This document shows, piece by piece, positions 26,599 to 33,426 of a stretch of DNA of 64,000 bases (the first letter of the stretch is position 1; each line of letters begins with the position of its first letter). The notes under the pieces are model-generated. The model saw nothing but the letters and a program-made list of their open reading frames with translations, did no database searches and was not told where the DNA came from. Source of the stretch: Bacteroidota bacterium (GTDB lineage Bacteria > Bacteroidota > Rhodothermia > Rhodothermales > UBA10348); the NCBI GenBank assembly GCA_029262775.1, contig JAJCYR010000059.1, forward strand, positions 1 through 64,000. The letters run 5' to 3'. The position numbers and the translations under genes were made by a program.

Positions 26599-27465
26599 TC
26601 ACCAAGGGCTCACGTCCATCTGCCGCCGGGTCTCTTCGTCGGCCGGGAAAAAGGTTTCGATGCGGAGTTCTTCGAGAGCGGGCGACCGCGCGGAATCGAA
26701 CGCCATCACCGTACCGACAAGGCGCACCTCCATGCCGCCAGTGGAGAGGTGCATGACGAGGGCATGATCCTGGGCCCCCATCCCGGAAGCTGCGCGCCCG
26801 GGGGCGCCGTGCTCTCGAACGCTTCGCCCGAGCTCACCGTCTCCGGACTCACCGCCATACGAAGCCACTTCGTCCATGAGCGCCGCAAGCCCCGTATCCA
26901 TCGGATTCCGGATAAGCTCCCGGTGGAGCCGCTCCATGAAATGAGAGCTCACGTCGAGCCAGTTCAAGAGGCACGAACGCAGTCCGGCGGGGTGAAAAAG
27001 AAGCCGGGCCAAGTTGCGTTCGAGAGGCGGCTCGATGGCACCTTCGCAGAAGAACCCGGCGAGGAACCGCTCGGCGGCATCGTTTGCCATACGGATGTTC
27101 CAGTGCCGATCAATGGCAACGGAAAACCATGGCTCGTGGCGCGCAAGCACGAAGCGGACCAATTGATAATGAAACGCCAGCGCTTCGTCCGACAAGGTCG
27201 CGTCCGAGTAGGGGTGGGCGAATCCGGCGGCCTCGAACAGCTCATTGCGCTCACGAAGCGGAATGCGGAGCGCATCGGCGAGGGCGCCGAGGGCGCGCCG
27301 TGAGGGCTGGGAGCGGCCGGTTTCGAGAAAACTGATGTGGCGCGCTGAGAGATCGGCTTCGAAGGACAGATCCATCTGACTCAGCCCACGATGCTTGCGC
27401 CACTGCCGAAGCATGGCGCCGACGAGTGGGAGCTCATCCAGGATATGTTGCGTCTCGGTCTGCAT
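26599..27465 (-). CDS. Xre regulator with MmyB-like ligand-binding domain
   Basis: 288 residues. The N-terminal helix-turn-helix (LRQWRKHRGLSQMDLSFEAD, LSARHISFLETGRSQPSRRA) is followed by the MmyB ligand-binding domain (WFSVAIDRHWNIRMANDAAE, RNLARLLFHPAGLRSCLLNW, LEELRIETFFPADEETRR). MmyB-type proteins bind a small hydrophobic ligand and control neighbouring genes. It is divergent from the membrane SRPBCC gene, and a palindrome lies between them. Confidence 0.88.
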   Translation of the reverse strand: MQTETQHILDELPLVGAMLRQWRKHRGLSQMDLSFEADLSARHISFLETGRSQPSRRALGALADALRIPLRERNELFEAAGFAHPYSDATLSDEALAFHYQLVRFVLARHEPWFSVAIDRHWNIRMANDAAERFLAGFFCEGAIEPPLERNLARLLFHPAGLRSCLLNWLDVSSHFMERLHRELIRNPMDTGLAALMDEVASYGGESGDGELGRSVREHGAPGRAASGMGAQDHALVMHLSTGGMEVRLVGTVMAFDSARSPALEELRIETFFPADEETRRQMDVSPW

Positions 27466-27492
27466 GTTGCTATCGGAAAATCATTACCTCAT

Positions 27493-27513
27493 ACGTAATT
27501 GTTACCATTACGT
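27493..27513. promoter_or_regulatory. Palindrome in the Xre / SRPBCC divergent promoter
   Basis: ACGTAAT-TGTTACC-ATTACGT is a perfect 7-base inverted repeat with a 7-base spacer. It lies 28 bases before the Xre start and about 60 bases before the SRPBCC start. It is a natural operator candidate for the Xre-MmyB protein, serving both promoters. Confidence 0.5.
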
Positions 27514-27574
27514 TTGCACACGAAATTGGGTTCAGATCGTGCTACAGGCAACCAAAAGAGAGGTCAAGCGCCCT

Positions 27575-28438
27575 ATGAAATGGAATGGATTGCGCAACGC
27601 GTTGCGCGGAAACGCGGTTTTTTCGGGCCTGTCGGGTCTGGCCATGATCGTATGGGCCGTCCCGCTTGCCGAGTGGATGGGTGGTTTCAGCCCGTGGATT
27701 CTCGGGGTCCTTGGTCCGGGCCTGCTGCTTTTTGCGGCGTTTCTACTCCTCGAGGCGCGCCGCGCGAGGCCGGTGCCGGCTTCCGCTCTCGCGGCATCGA
27801 TCGCCGATTTCGCCTGGGTCGCGGGAAGCGCCATACTCGTGGCGGCGCCGGGTGTACTGTCGCCCGCCGGGACGTGGGTGGTGCTCTTCGTTGCGCTTGT
27901 CGTACTCCTCTTTGCTACCTGGCAGCTGGCCGGCTTGCGCGACCTTACACGTAACAGGAGCCTTACGCGTACCTCACGTGGCCGGACAACGGCTCGCAGC
28001 GCGTTCGAGGTGCACGAGGAAGTGGCGGCTTCCCCCAATGCAATATGGGGCGTAATCCGCCAATTGGACCGGATCGGGGAATTCTATGCGGTCCTGAAGA
28101 GCGTGGAAGTAACGGGCAGCGGGACGCAGATCCGGCGCACGTGCGAAAACCACAAGGGGCAACGCTGGTCGGAAGACGTCGAGTCCATGGACGATGACGC
28201 CCGCGCGCTCTCACTGCGCTTCGACACCGACGCTCCCGACTTTCCGTTTCCCATGCGCACCATGTATGGCGGCTGGACGGTTCAGGCGGCCTCAGGAAAG
28301 ACCTGCGTCACGATCTGGTACGAGTTCACCATGAAATGGGGCCTTCTGGGCGAGCTTCTGGCGCCGCTTCTCGCCGAAAAGACGCGCGCGGACATGGCGG
28401 AAACCATCAGGAGGATGGATCGGGCGGCCGCCGCTTGA
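27575..28438 (+). CDS. Membrane protein fused to an SRPBCC ligand-binding domain
   Basis: 287 residues from MKWNGLRNALRGNAVFSGLS. Four hydrophobic helices fill residues 15-120 (AVFSGLSGLAMIVWAVPLAE, WILGVLGPGLLLFAAFLLL, ASIADFAWVAGSAILVAAPG, GTWVVLFVALVVLLFATWQL). The C-terminal 150 residues form an SRPBCC/polyketide-cyclase-like fold (FEVHEEVAASPNAIWGVIRQ, CENHKGQRWSEDVESM, GKTCVTIWYEFTMKWGLLGE). The binding domain would face the cytoplasm. It is probably regulated by the divergent Xre-MmyB protein. Confidence 0.8.
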   Translation: MKWNGLRNALRGNAVFSGLSGLAMIVWAVPLAEWMGGFSPWILGVLGPGLLLFAAFLLLEARRARPVPASALAASIADFAWVAGSAILVAAPGVLSPAGTWVVLFVALVVLLFATWQLAGLRDLTRNRSLTRTSRGRTTARSAFEVHEEVAASPNAIWGVIRQLDRIGEFYAVLKSVEVTGSGTQIRRTCENHKGQRWSEDVESMDDDARALSLRFDTDAPDFPFPMRTMYGGWTVQAASGKTCVTIWYEFTMKWGLLGELLAPLLAEKTRADMAETIRRMDRAAAA

Positions 28439-28528
28439 ACAGGGCGTAGATATTCGGACAGATCCGTTCAGCGGGACATTCGAATGCGTATGTTGATGAA
28501 TTTTGCGTGTACTCCCGAACATTGTAGT

Positions 28529-28547
28529 GTACTACAGGCTGTAGTAC
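28529..28547. promoter_or_regulatory. MerR-type operator candidate
   Basis: GTACTACAG-G-CTGTAGTAC is a perfect 9-base palindrome around a single base, 38 bases before the start of the HMA gene. MerR-family regulators bind such dyads between widely spaced -35 and -10 elements. The MerR gene is the last gene of the operon that starts here. Confidence 0.55.
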
Positions 28548-28584
28548 TGTACGTCAATGAATTTCATATAGACAGCCCATTTCC

Positions 28585-28953
28585 ATGAGAACCGGATTGC
28601 TTCTGCTCCTTGCCATTGCAACATCACTCACACTGGCACCGGATGCGGAAGCGCAGGCGGCCAAGGTCATGAATGACCCGGATGTAATCATCGAGATCGG
28701 TGGCCTGTCCTGCCCCTTCTGCGCGTATGGTGTTGAAAAACGTCTCCGGAAACTGGATGGAATTGAGCATCTCTCCATTCTGCTCGAAGAAGGAATCGTA
28801 CAGGTGAGGCTTGAGGACGGCGCGACGGTGTCAGAAAGCCAGTTCAAGAAAGCCGTCAAAGACGCGGGGTTCGAGGCCATACGCGTCACGTTTCTGATCG
28901 AGGATGCCGATGCCGGTCTAAGCGATAAGGCCGATGCTGGGCCGAGCCAATGA
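28585..28953 (+). CDS. Periplasmic MerP-like HMA metal-binding protein
   Basis: 122 residues with a signal peptide (MRTGLLLLLAIATSLTLAP, cleavage near AEAQA). One heavy-metal-associated domain follows (IIEIGGLSCPFCAYGVEKRL), with the CxxC metal-binding pair, then LEEGIVQVRLEDGATV and the closing helix (SQFKKAVKDAGFEAIRV). MerP-type proteins bind soft metal ions in the periplasm and pass them to a transporter. Here no MerT is adjacent; the stop overlaps the outer-membrane gene by 4 bases. Confidence 0.85.
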   Translation: MRTGLLLLLAIATSLTLAPDAEAQAAKVMNDPDVIIEIGGLSCPFCAYGVEKRLRKLDGIEHLSILLEEGIVQVRLEDGATVSESQFKKAVKDAGFEAIRVTFLIEDADAGLSDKADAGPSQ

Positions 28954-29852
28954 AACGGCGCTCGGCAGGTCTGAAGTTGGGCGTGCTCCTCGTCTGCGCT
29001 GGTGCCGTCAGTCCATCAATGGCACAGATCACCACAAACACGGCGCTTCCAGTGGGCAAGGGACAGGGAATTGTTCGCCTCCAATCCAGGGTTGTTCGAT
29101 CGAAGGATGATGCCGGTCCCGTGAATCGGGAATTGCGGGTCGTCGCGTTTCCGCTTGTTGGCGCCTATGGAGCGACATCCCGACTGGCGCTGTTTGGCGT
29201 CCTGCCGTTCGCCAGCAAGGACATGACCGTCTCATCGCCACAGGGCCGCCTCCAGCGGGATGATTCGGGACTGCTCGATGTGCGGCTCTTCGCAAGATAC
29301 ACGGCCTGGCAGCGCAACCGTCGCGGCGAGACCATGCGGCTTGCCCCGTTCGCAGGATTTGAGTTGCCGACAGGCACGGATGACAAAATGGATGACCAGG
29401 GCAAATTCCCCGGGCCTCTTCAGCTCGGAAGTGGGTCACTGGACGCATTCGCCGGCCTCGTCTACTCGTGGCAGACCTTTGACTGGCAGATCGATGCGTC
29501 AGCGGCATACGCCGTGAACTCCGAGGCCAATGACTTCCAGTTCGGAGATGAAATCCGGCTGGATCTGGCCACGAAAGCCCGTATTCTGCCCCGCCATCTG
29601 GGCGGGGGCATGCCCAGCTTCCTTTACGTCAATCTGGAGACAAACCTGATATGGCAGGATGAGAACGAAGTGGACAGCGTGACCGACCCGAATTCAGGCG
29701 GAACGACGTGGTATCTGGCACCCGGAATTCAATACGCCACGACGCGAATCATACTCGAAACGGCTCTTCAGATTCCTGCCGTACAGGATCTCAACGGGAT
29801 GGCTCTCGAGAACGATTACATATACACGATTGGCCTGCGCATCAACTTTTAA
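28950..29852 (+). CDS. Outer-membrane beta-barrel transporter-like protein of the metal operon
   Basis: 300 residues with a signal peptide (MKRRSAGLKLGVLLVCAGAV, ending near SMAQI). The body alternates short amphipathic strands (VRLQSRVVRSKDDAGPVNRE, LALFGVLPFASKDMTVSSP, YATTRIILETALQIPAVQDL) and ends in aromatic INF, as outer-membrane barrels do. It resembles transporter proteins annotated near phenol and mercury genes. Substrate is not shown by sequence; its place between the HMA and NHL genes suggests metal export or uptake. Confidence 0.7.
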   Translation: MKRRSAGLKLGVLLVCAGAVSPSMAQITTNTALPVGKGQGIVRLQSRVVRSKDDAGPVNRELRVVAFPLVGAYGATSRLALFGVLPFASKDMTVSSPQGRLQRDDSGLLDVRLFARYTAWQRNRRGETMRLAPFAGFELPTGTDDKMDDQGKFPGPLQLGSGSLDAFAGLVYSWQTFDWQIDASAAYAVNSEANDFQFGDEIRLDLATKARILPRHLGGGMPSFLYVNLETNLIWQDENEVDSVTDPNSGGTTWYLAPGIQYATTRIILETALQIPAVQDLNGMALENDYIYTIGLRINF

Positions 29853-29867
29853 TTGACCCTTACGAAC

Positions 29868-30827
29868 ATGAACCGTAGCCTTCTCCGGCTGGTCCTTCCA
29901 ATACTCCCGCTGCTGGTACTCATCCTACCGGCTTGTCAGTTGTCGTCCGACGACATTCCGACATATCACGTGGTCAGCGAGTGGGGCCAGAGAGGCGCTG
30001 GACCGGGCGAGTTTACGGAGCCCATCGGTCTCGTAGTGAACGGGAGCGAGGTCTTCGTAAGCGATGCTGGCAACAACCGCATACAGGTATTTGACCTCGA
30101 CGGCCGCTTCCTGCGCCAATTTGGTGAAGGCGGGACAGCGCTCGGCGAGCTCGGGCGCCCGATGCACCTCGGCGTGCGTCGTGACACGCTGTACGTAGCA
30201 GAATACCTCAACGACCGCGTGCAGCTCTTCTCACCTGATGGGACATCCCTTGCCGCGTTTGGCACCGCAGGTACCGGAGCGGGGCAATTCGATGCGCCGA
30301 GCAGTGCCACCGTGGACGCGGAAGGCCGCATCCATGTGGCGGATTTCTACAACCAGCGCATTCAGATCCTTGATCCCGCGGGCAACATGACAAAGCAGAT
30401 CGGGACAACCGGAAAAGACAGTCGGGAGCCGGGCCAGTTCACATATCCAACGTCCGTGGCCCTCTTTCCGGACGGAGGATTCGTGGTCGCCGATGCCTAC
30501 AACCACCGCATCCAGGCATTTGGCCCCGACGGTGCGTTCCGATGGATGGTACCGGAAAACGTCGCCTGGGCAGATTCCGCCCGTGGTCATTTCAATGTGG
30601 CCACTTCGGTAGTCGTCAGCCAACAGAACATCATCCACGTGGCCGATTTCTACAACCATCGCATCCAGCTGATCTCAGAGAACGGTGAGTGGCTGTCCAC
30701 TTTTGGCACGCAGGGATCGGGGTCCGGACAATTCAACCTGCCCACAGGCATGGCCTTCGACGAGGAGGGAAATCTGTTCGTTGTTGACTTCGGAAACGAC
30801 CGCATCCAGAAATTTGAATCCCGGTAG
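29868..30827 (+). CDS. NHL-repeat lipoprotein of the metal operon
   Basis: 319 residues from MNRSLLRLVLPILPLLVL, with lipobox ILPAC; the ORF-track start at 29853 is a TTG. It has about six NHL repeats (GQRGAGPGEFTEPIGLVVNG, VFVSDAGNNRIQVFDLDGRF, IHVADFYNQRIQILDPAGN, FVVADAYNHRIQAFGPDG). They should form a propeller in the periplasm or at the outer membrane. NHL propellers bind proteins, and a role in metal operons is not known to me. It ends 7 bases before merR. Confidence 0.85.
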   Translation: MNRSLLRLVLPILPLLVLILPACQLSSDDIPTYHVVSEWGQRGAGPGEFTEPIGLVVNGSEVFVSDAGNNRIQVFDLDGRFLRQFGEGGTALGELGRPMHLGVRRDTLYVAEYLNDRVQLFSPDGTSLAAFGTAGTGAGQFDAPSSATVDAEGRIHVADFYNQRIQILDPAGNMTKQIGTTGKDSREPGQFTYPTSVALFPDGGFVVADAYNHRIQAFGPDGAFRWMVPENVAWADSARGHFNVATSVVVSQQNIIHVADFYNHRIQLISENGEWLSTFGTQGSGSGQFNLPTGMAFDEEGNLFVVDFGNDRIQKFESR

Positions 30828-30834
30828 GCGAGGC

Positions 30835-31224
30835 ATGACACGAGGCGAAGTTGCAAGACGCACCCACATAGGCAGCGAGACAGTTCGCTATTACGAGCAA
30901 CGGGGTCTGCTTCCCAAACCTCCCCGCAGTGCCGGAGGGTTTCGCAGGTACGACGAAGCGTATGTGCGGCGTATCCGTTTCATCAAGCAGGCCAAGGAGT
31001 TGGGGTTCACTTTGATGGAAATCAAGGAGCTGCTCACCCTGCGGTTGGACCCGGAAACAGACTGTGGCGACGTGAAGCATCATGCGGAGATGAAACTCGC
31101 CGATGTCACGAAAAAAATTGAGGGCCTGAAGCAGATTCGGGCGGCACTCATGGAGTTGACCCTCAACTGCGAAGGCCGTGGGCCAGTCAGCGACTGTCCC
31201 ATTCTGGACGCTCTGGACGTGTGA
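30835..31224 (+). CDS. MerR-family regulator with mercury-type cysteine triad
   Basis: 129 residues from MTRGEVARRTHIGSETVRYY, with the winged helix (GGFRRYDEAYVRRIRFIKQA) and dimerisation helix. Cysteines at about 77, 112 and 121 lie in TDCGDV and NCEGRGPVSDCPI. They correspond by position and spacing to Cys82, Cys117 and Cys126 of Tn501 MerR. This favours mercury, though lead or cadmium sensors can share the pattern. Being last in its own operon, it should autoregulate from the 28529 palindrome. No merA or merT is in the window. Confidence 0.85.
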   Translation: MTRGEVARRTHIGSETVRYYEQRGLLPKPPRSAGGFRRYDEAYVRRIRFIKQAKELGFTLMEIKELLTLRLDPETDCGDVKHHAEMKLADVTKKIEGLKQIRAALMELTLNCEGRGPVSDCPILDALDV

Positions 31225-31256
31225 TGAGGGGAGAAAGAATATGAACTACGCAAGCC

Positions 31257-31562
31257 TCAATGTGGGCCTTCCTCTTCCTCTTCCCGCCAGGCCAGATGGA
31301 AAGCTACGTAGCCCGCCCCCGCCACGCTCACAATCTGCAGCCCGTGGAGCCACCAGACGGGTCGACCCTTGAGCCGGACGAAACGGGTCTCAATGGTTTC
31401 GCCCTTCAGCGTTGACTGCCCAACGACCGGATTCCGGTAAAACGGCGCCCACGCCAAGTCACCCGTCGATTCAATGCGCCAGGGGATGTAAAACAGTGCC
31501 ACGACAAAAAGTGCGATCACGGTCGTACCCAGTACACCGCGCTGCGTGTGGTTCATGATCAT
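31257..31562 (-). CDS. Small two-helix membrane protein, unknown function
   Basis: About 101 residues from MIMNHTQRGVLGTTVIALFV. Two membrane helices are visible: GTTVIALFVVALFYIPW near the N-terminus and WWLHGLQIVSVAGAGYVAFH near the C-terminus. The loop between them (GDLAWAPFYRNPVVGQSTLK) should face the periplasm. The acidic tail REEEEEGPH is notable. I do not recognise the family. It is downstream of tRNA-Glu on the same strand. Confidence 0.6.
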   Translation of the reverse strand: MIMNHTQRGVLGTTVIALFVVALFYIPWRIESTGDLAWAPFYRNPVVGQSTLKGETIETRFVRLKGRPVWWLHGLQIVSVAGAGYVAFHLAWREEEEEGPH

Positions 31563-31612
31563 GGTCAATGCGGCGGGCTGTCGCCGTGCTGTCTCAGGTT
31601 CAAACCCGGACA

Positions 31613-31688
31613 TGGTACCGCGTACGGGATTTGAACCCGTGTTACCGGCGTGAGAGGCCAGCGTCCTAGACCCCTAGACGAACGCGGC
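31613..31688 (-). tRNA. tRNA-Glu (CUC anticodon)
   Basis: On the minus strand the cloverleaf folds fully. The acceptor GCCGCGT pairs with ACGCGGT (one G-U pair at position 1), the anticodon arm is CTGGC-CTCTCAC-GCCGG and the T arm is CGGGTTCAAATCCCG, with an encoded CCA end. The anticodon loop CTCTCAC gives CUC, reading GAG. D-arm TCGTCTAGGGGTCTAGGA is typical of tRNA-Glu. Confidence 0.92.
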
Positions 31689-31751
31689 GTTGGGGGCGGC
31701 GATATACCGTGAGGCCCGTCTGCGAGTTCCGCGCTGAGTTCCGAGCCGAGT

Positions 31752-32099
31752 TCAGCTCTTCTTTTTCGTCTTTTTGCTCGCTGCCAGCTGCGCTCCTTCC
31801 AGCGCTTTCCTGCTCCATGACGTGAGCATATCCCTATTTTCCAGAACATCAATTGGTACGGTCCAATAGGCCATGGTCCGCTCGTCGCCGTACGGACGGA
31901 ATGGCTCTGAATCGGCCTCCACGAAATCCTGGAGGTTGTAGGGACCGACCTTCAGGTAGAGCTGATCGTCATGGACCATGGCGAAAATCGTCCCGTCTCC
32001 ATAAATGGAGACTGCGCCGAACATGGGACGTGAATGTAGCGCGGCCACGTCGGAAAGCAGCTCGAGAACAAAAGCAAGGTATTCTTCAGAATTGGCCAT
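31752..32099 (-). CDS. TfoX N-terminal domain protein
   Basis: 115 residues from MANSEEYLAFVLELLSDVAA. It matches the TfoX/Sxy N-terminal domain: VAALHSRPMFGAVSIYGDGT, MVHDDQLYLKVGP, PFRPYGDERTMAYWTVPIDV. TfoX in gamma-proteobacteria activates competence genes, but stand-alone N-domain proteins are widespread and uncharacterised. The C-terminus is basic (ASKKTKKKS). It follows the hydrolase gene by 10 bases and is probably cotranscribed. Confidence 0.85.
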   Translation of the reverse strand: MANSEEYLAFVLELLSDVAALHSRPMFGAVSIYGDGTIFAMVHDDQLYLKVGPYNLQDFVEADSEPFRPYGDERTMAYWTVPIDVLENRDMLTSWSRKALEGAQLAASKKTKKKS

Positions 32100-32109
32100 A
32101 AGGATCTCT

Positions 32110-33243
32110 TCATTGTGCCAGGAAAACCAGCAGGAATTCCCGGGCGCGCTGCAGACTGCCGGAGAGCGTAAAGGGGTCGTGGGCGCCGCCCGTGTAGAAG
32201 AAGGCTTCGAAGTCGGGCGCCGTGCGGCCAACGGCGGCCATGGCGGCCGAGAGGCTCTGGGACTGGGACACCGGGACGATGGCATCGGACGTACCATGGT
32301 GCACCTGTACGCGCGACAGGTCACTCGCCCACAGGACGGGCGAGCGGCGGGCCAGTTCAAGGCGCATGACGCCCAGCGAAAGCTCACCCCGCGAGAGGGG
32401 CACTATAAAGCGCGAGTTGAGCACGTCAATACCAGGCAGGTCGCGGGGTGCGCCATCGAGGGCCTCCTCGAACACGTCCTGCGCATAATCGCCGTAGAAA
32501 TCCGCCGGTCCGAAAAAGTCCACGACGCCCACCACGCGCGGATCGCGCACATCCATGAGCAGCCCAACGCCGGCGCCGCGGCTGAATCCGAGGACGACCG
32601 TGCGGCTCACATCGGCCGCCGGTTCTACCTGATCGGCCACGCTGAGGAGCGAGAGGGCGTCATCCACATCATAATCCCAGGGACTCGCCTGGCCGCCAGA
32701 CACCCACATCTGCCCGTCGAACGACAGCGGTTCGTCGCGGAATGAGGGAACCACGACGACATAACCCGCCGCGACGTCCGGGAAAAGCCCCAGCAGCTGC
32801 AGCGCTTCGTCGTCCACGCTGACGCCCGCATCTCCCCCGTGCGCATAGACGAGCACCGGCGCACTTTCAGGCGCCAGCCCGTCGGGGGTGATGATGGCGC
32901 CGTAATGTTTGACCGCATCCGTGCCGAAAGGACCCGGCACCATGTGAGACACGACCCGGACGGTTACGTCGAGTCCGCCAACAGACACCCGCGACTCTAC
33001 GTGTTCAGCTACACCGACGGCCGCGACCAGGCGCGTCGACCAGTCGGCTTCCACGGTGGCCAGTTCAGCCTGTGTGGGCGGCGCAAATACGGCATCAGTA
33101 TTGACTGCGATGGGTAGACGCGCCGGTCCCGTTCCGCCCCCACTGTCACAACCAGCCAGAACCAGGACAAGAAGTACGGCAAACCATGGCGCGCGCAGGC
33201 GTGCGTGGTCCGTGAACAGTATGGAATCGGGATGGTAACGCAT
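32110..33243 (-). CDS. Alpha/beta hydrolase lipoprotein
   Basis: 377 residues; a lipobox (LVLVLAGC) near residue 30 predicts a lipid anchor, followed by a glycine-rich linker. The hydrolase triad is visible: nucleophile in VVLGFSRGAGVGLLMD, aspartate in VQVHHGTSDAIVPVSQ, histidine in YTGGAHDPF. The oxyanion region VLVYAHGGDAGV is also present. It resembles dienelactone-hydrolase or prolyl-oligopeptidase-like exported enzymes. Substrate unknown. It is divergent from the TonB receptor gene. Confidence 0.82.
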   Translation of the reverse strand: MRYHPDSILFTDHARLRAPWFAVLLVLVLAGCDSGGGTGPARLPIAVNTDAVFAPPTQAELATVEADWSTRLVAAVGVAEHVESRVSVGGLDVTVRVVSHMVPGPFGTDAVKHYGAIITPDGLAPESAPVLVYAHGGDAGVSVDDEALQLLGLFPDVAAGYVVVVPSFRDEPLSFDGQMWVSGGQASPWDYDVDDALSLLSVADQVEPAADVSRTVVLGFSRGAGVGLLMDVRDPRVVGVVDFFGPADFYGDYAQDVFEEALDGAPRDLPGIDVLNSRFIVPLSRGELSLGVMRLELARRSPVLWASDLSRVQVHHGTSDAIVPVSQSQSLSAAMAAVGRTAPDFEAFFYTGGAHDPFTLSGSLQRAREFLLVFLAQ

Positions 33244-33358
33244 AGGCAGATGCAGGGCACGTGGCTGGAATTCGGCCTTCCTACGTTTCCGTCGTCACGG
33301 GGATTCCCTTACAAGAATATGAGGCCAATATGAATTCATTTTTCCGGCCATGTACCTT

Positions 33359-33377
33359 ATTTAGATCGTGTCTAAAT
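33359..33377. promoter_or_regulatory. DtxR-like palindrome upstream of the FecA-type receptor
   Basis: ATTTAGA-TCGTG-TCTAAAT is a perfect 7-base inverted repeat with a 5-base spacer, 50 bases before the receptor start. A further half-site (AGTCTAAAC) lies close downstream. It resembles the TTTAG/CTAAA dyads of DtxR/IdeR/MntR metal regulators and could confer iron control. Confidence 0.5.
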
Positions 33378-33426
33378 TCATCGTCGTATCTGGACTCAGT
33401 CTAAACAAGACCTATAAGCAAACACC

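Noticed and set aside
26423-26605. 60-residue minus-strand ORF ending in DAVKVHGLR
   Set aside because: Too short and without recognised motif or ribosome site; kept only as part of the described spacer.
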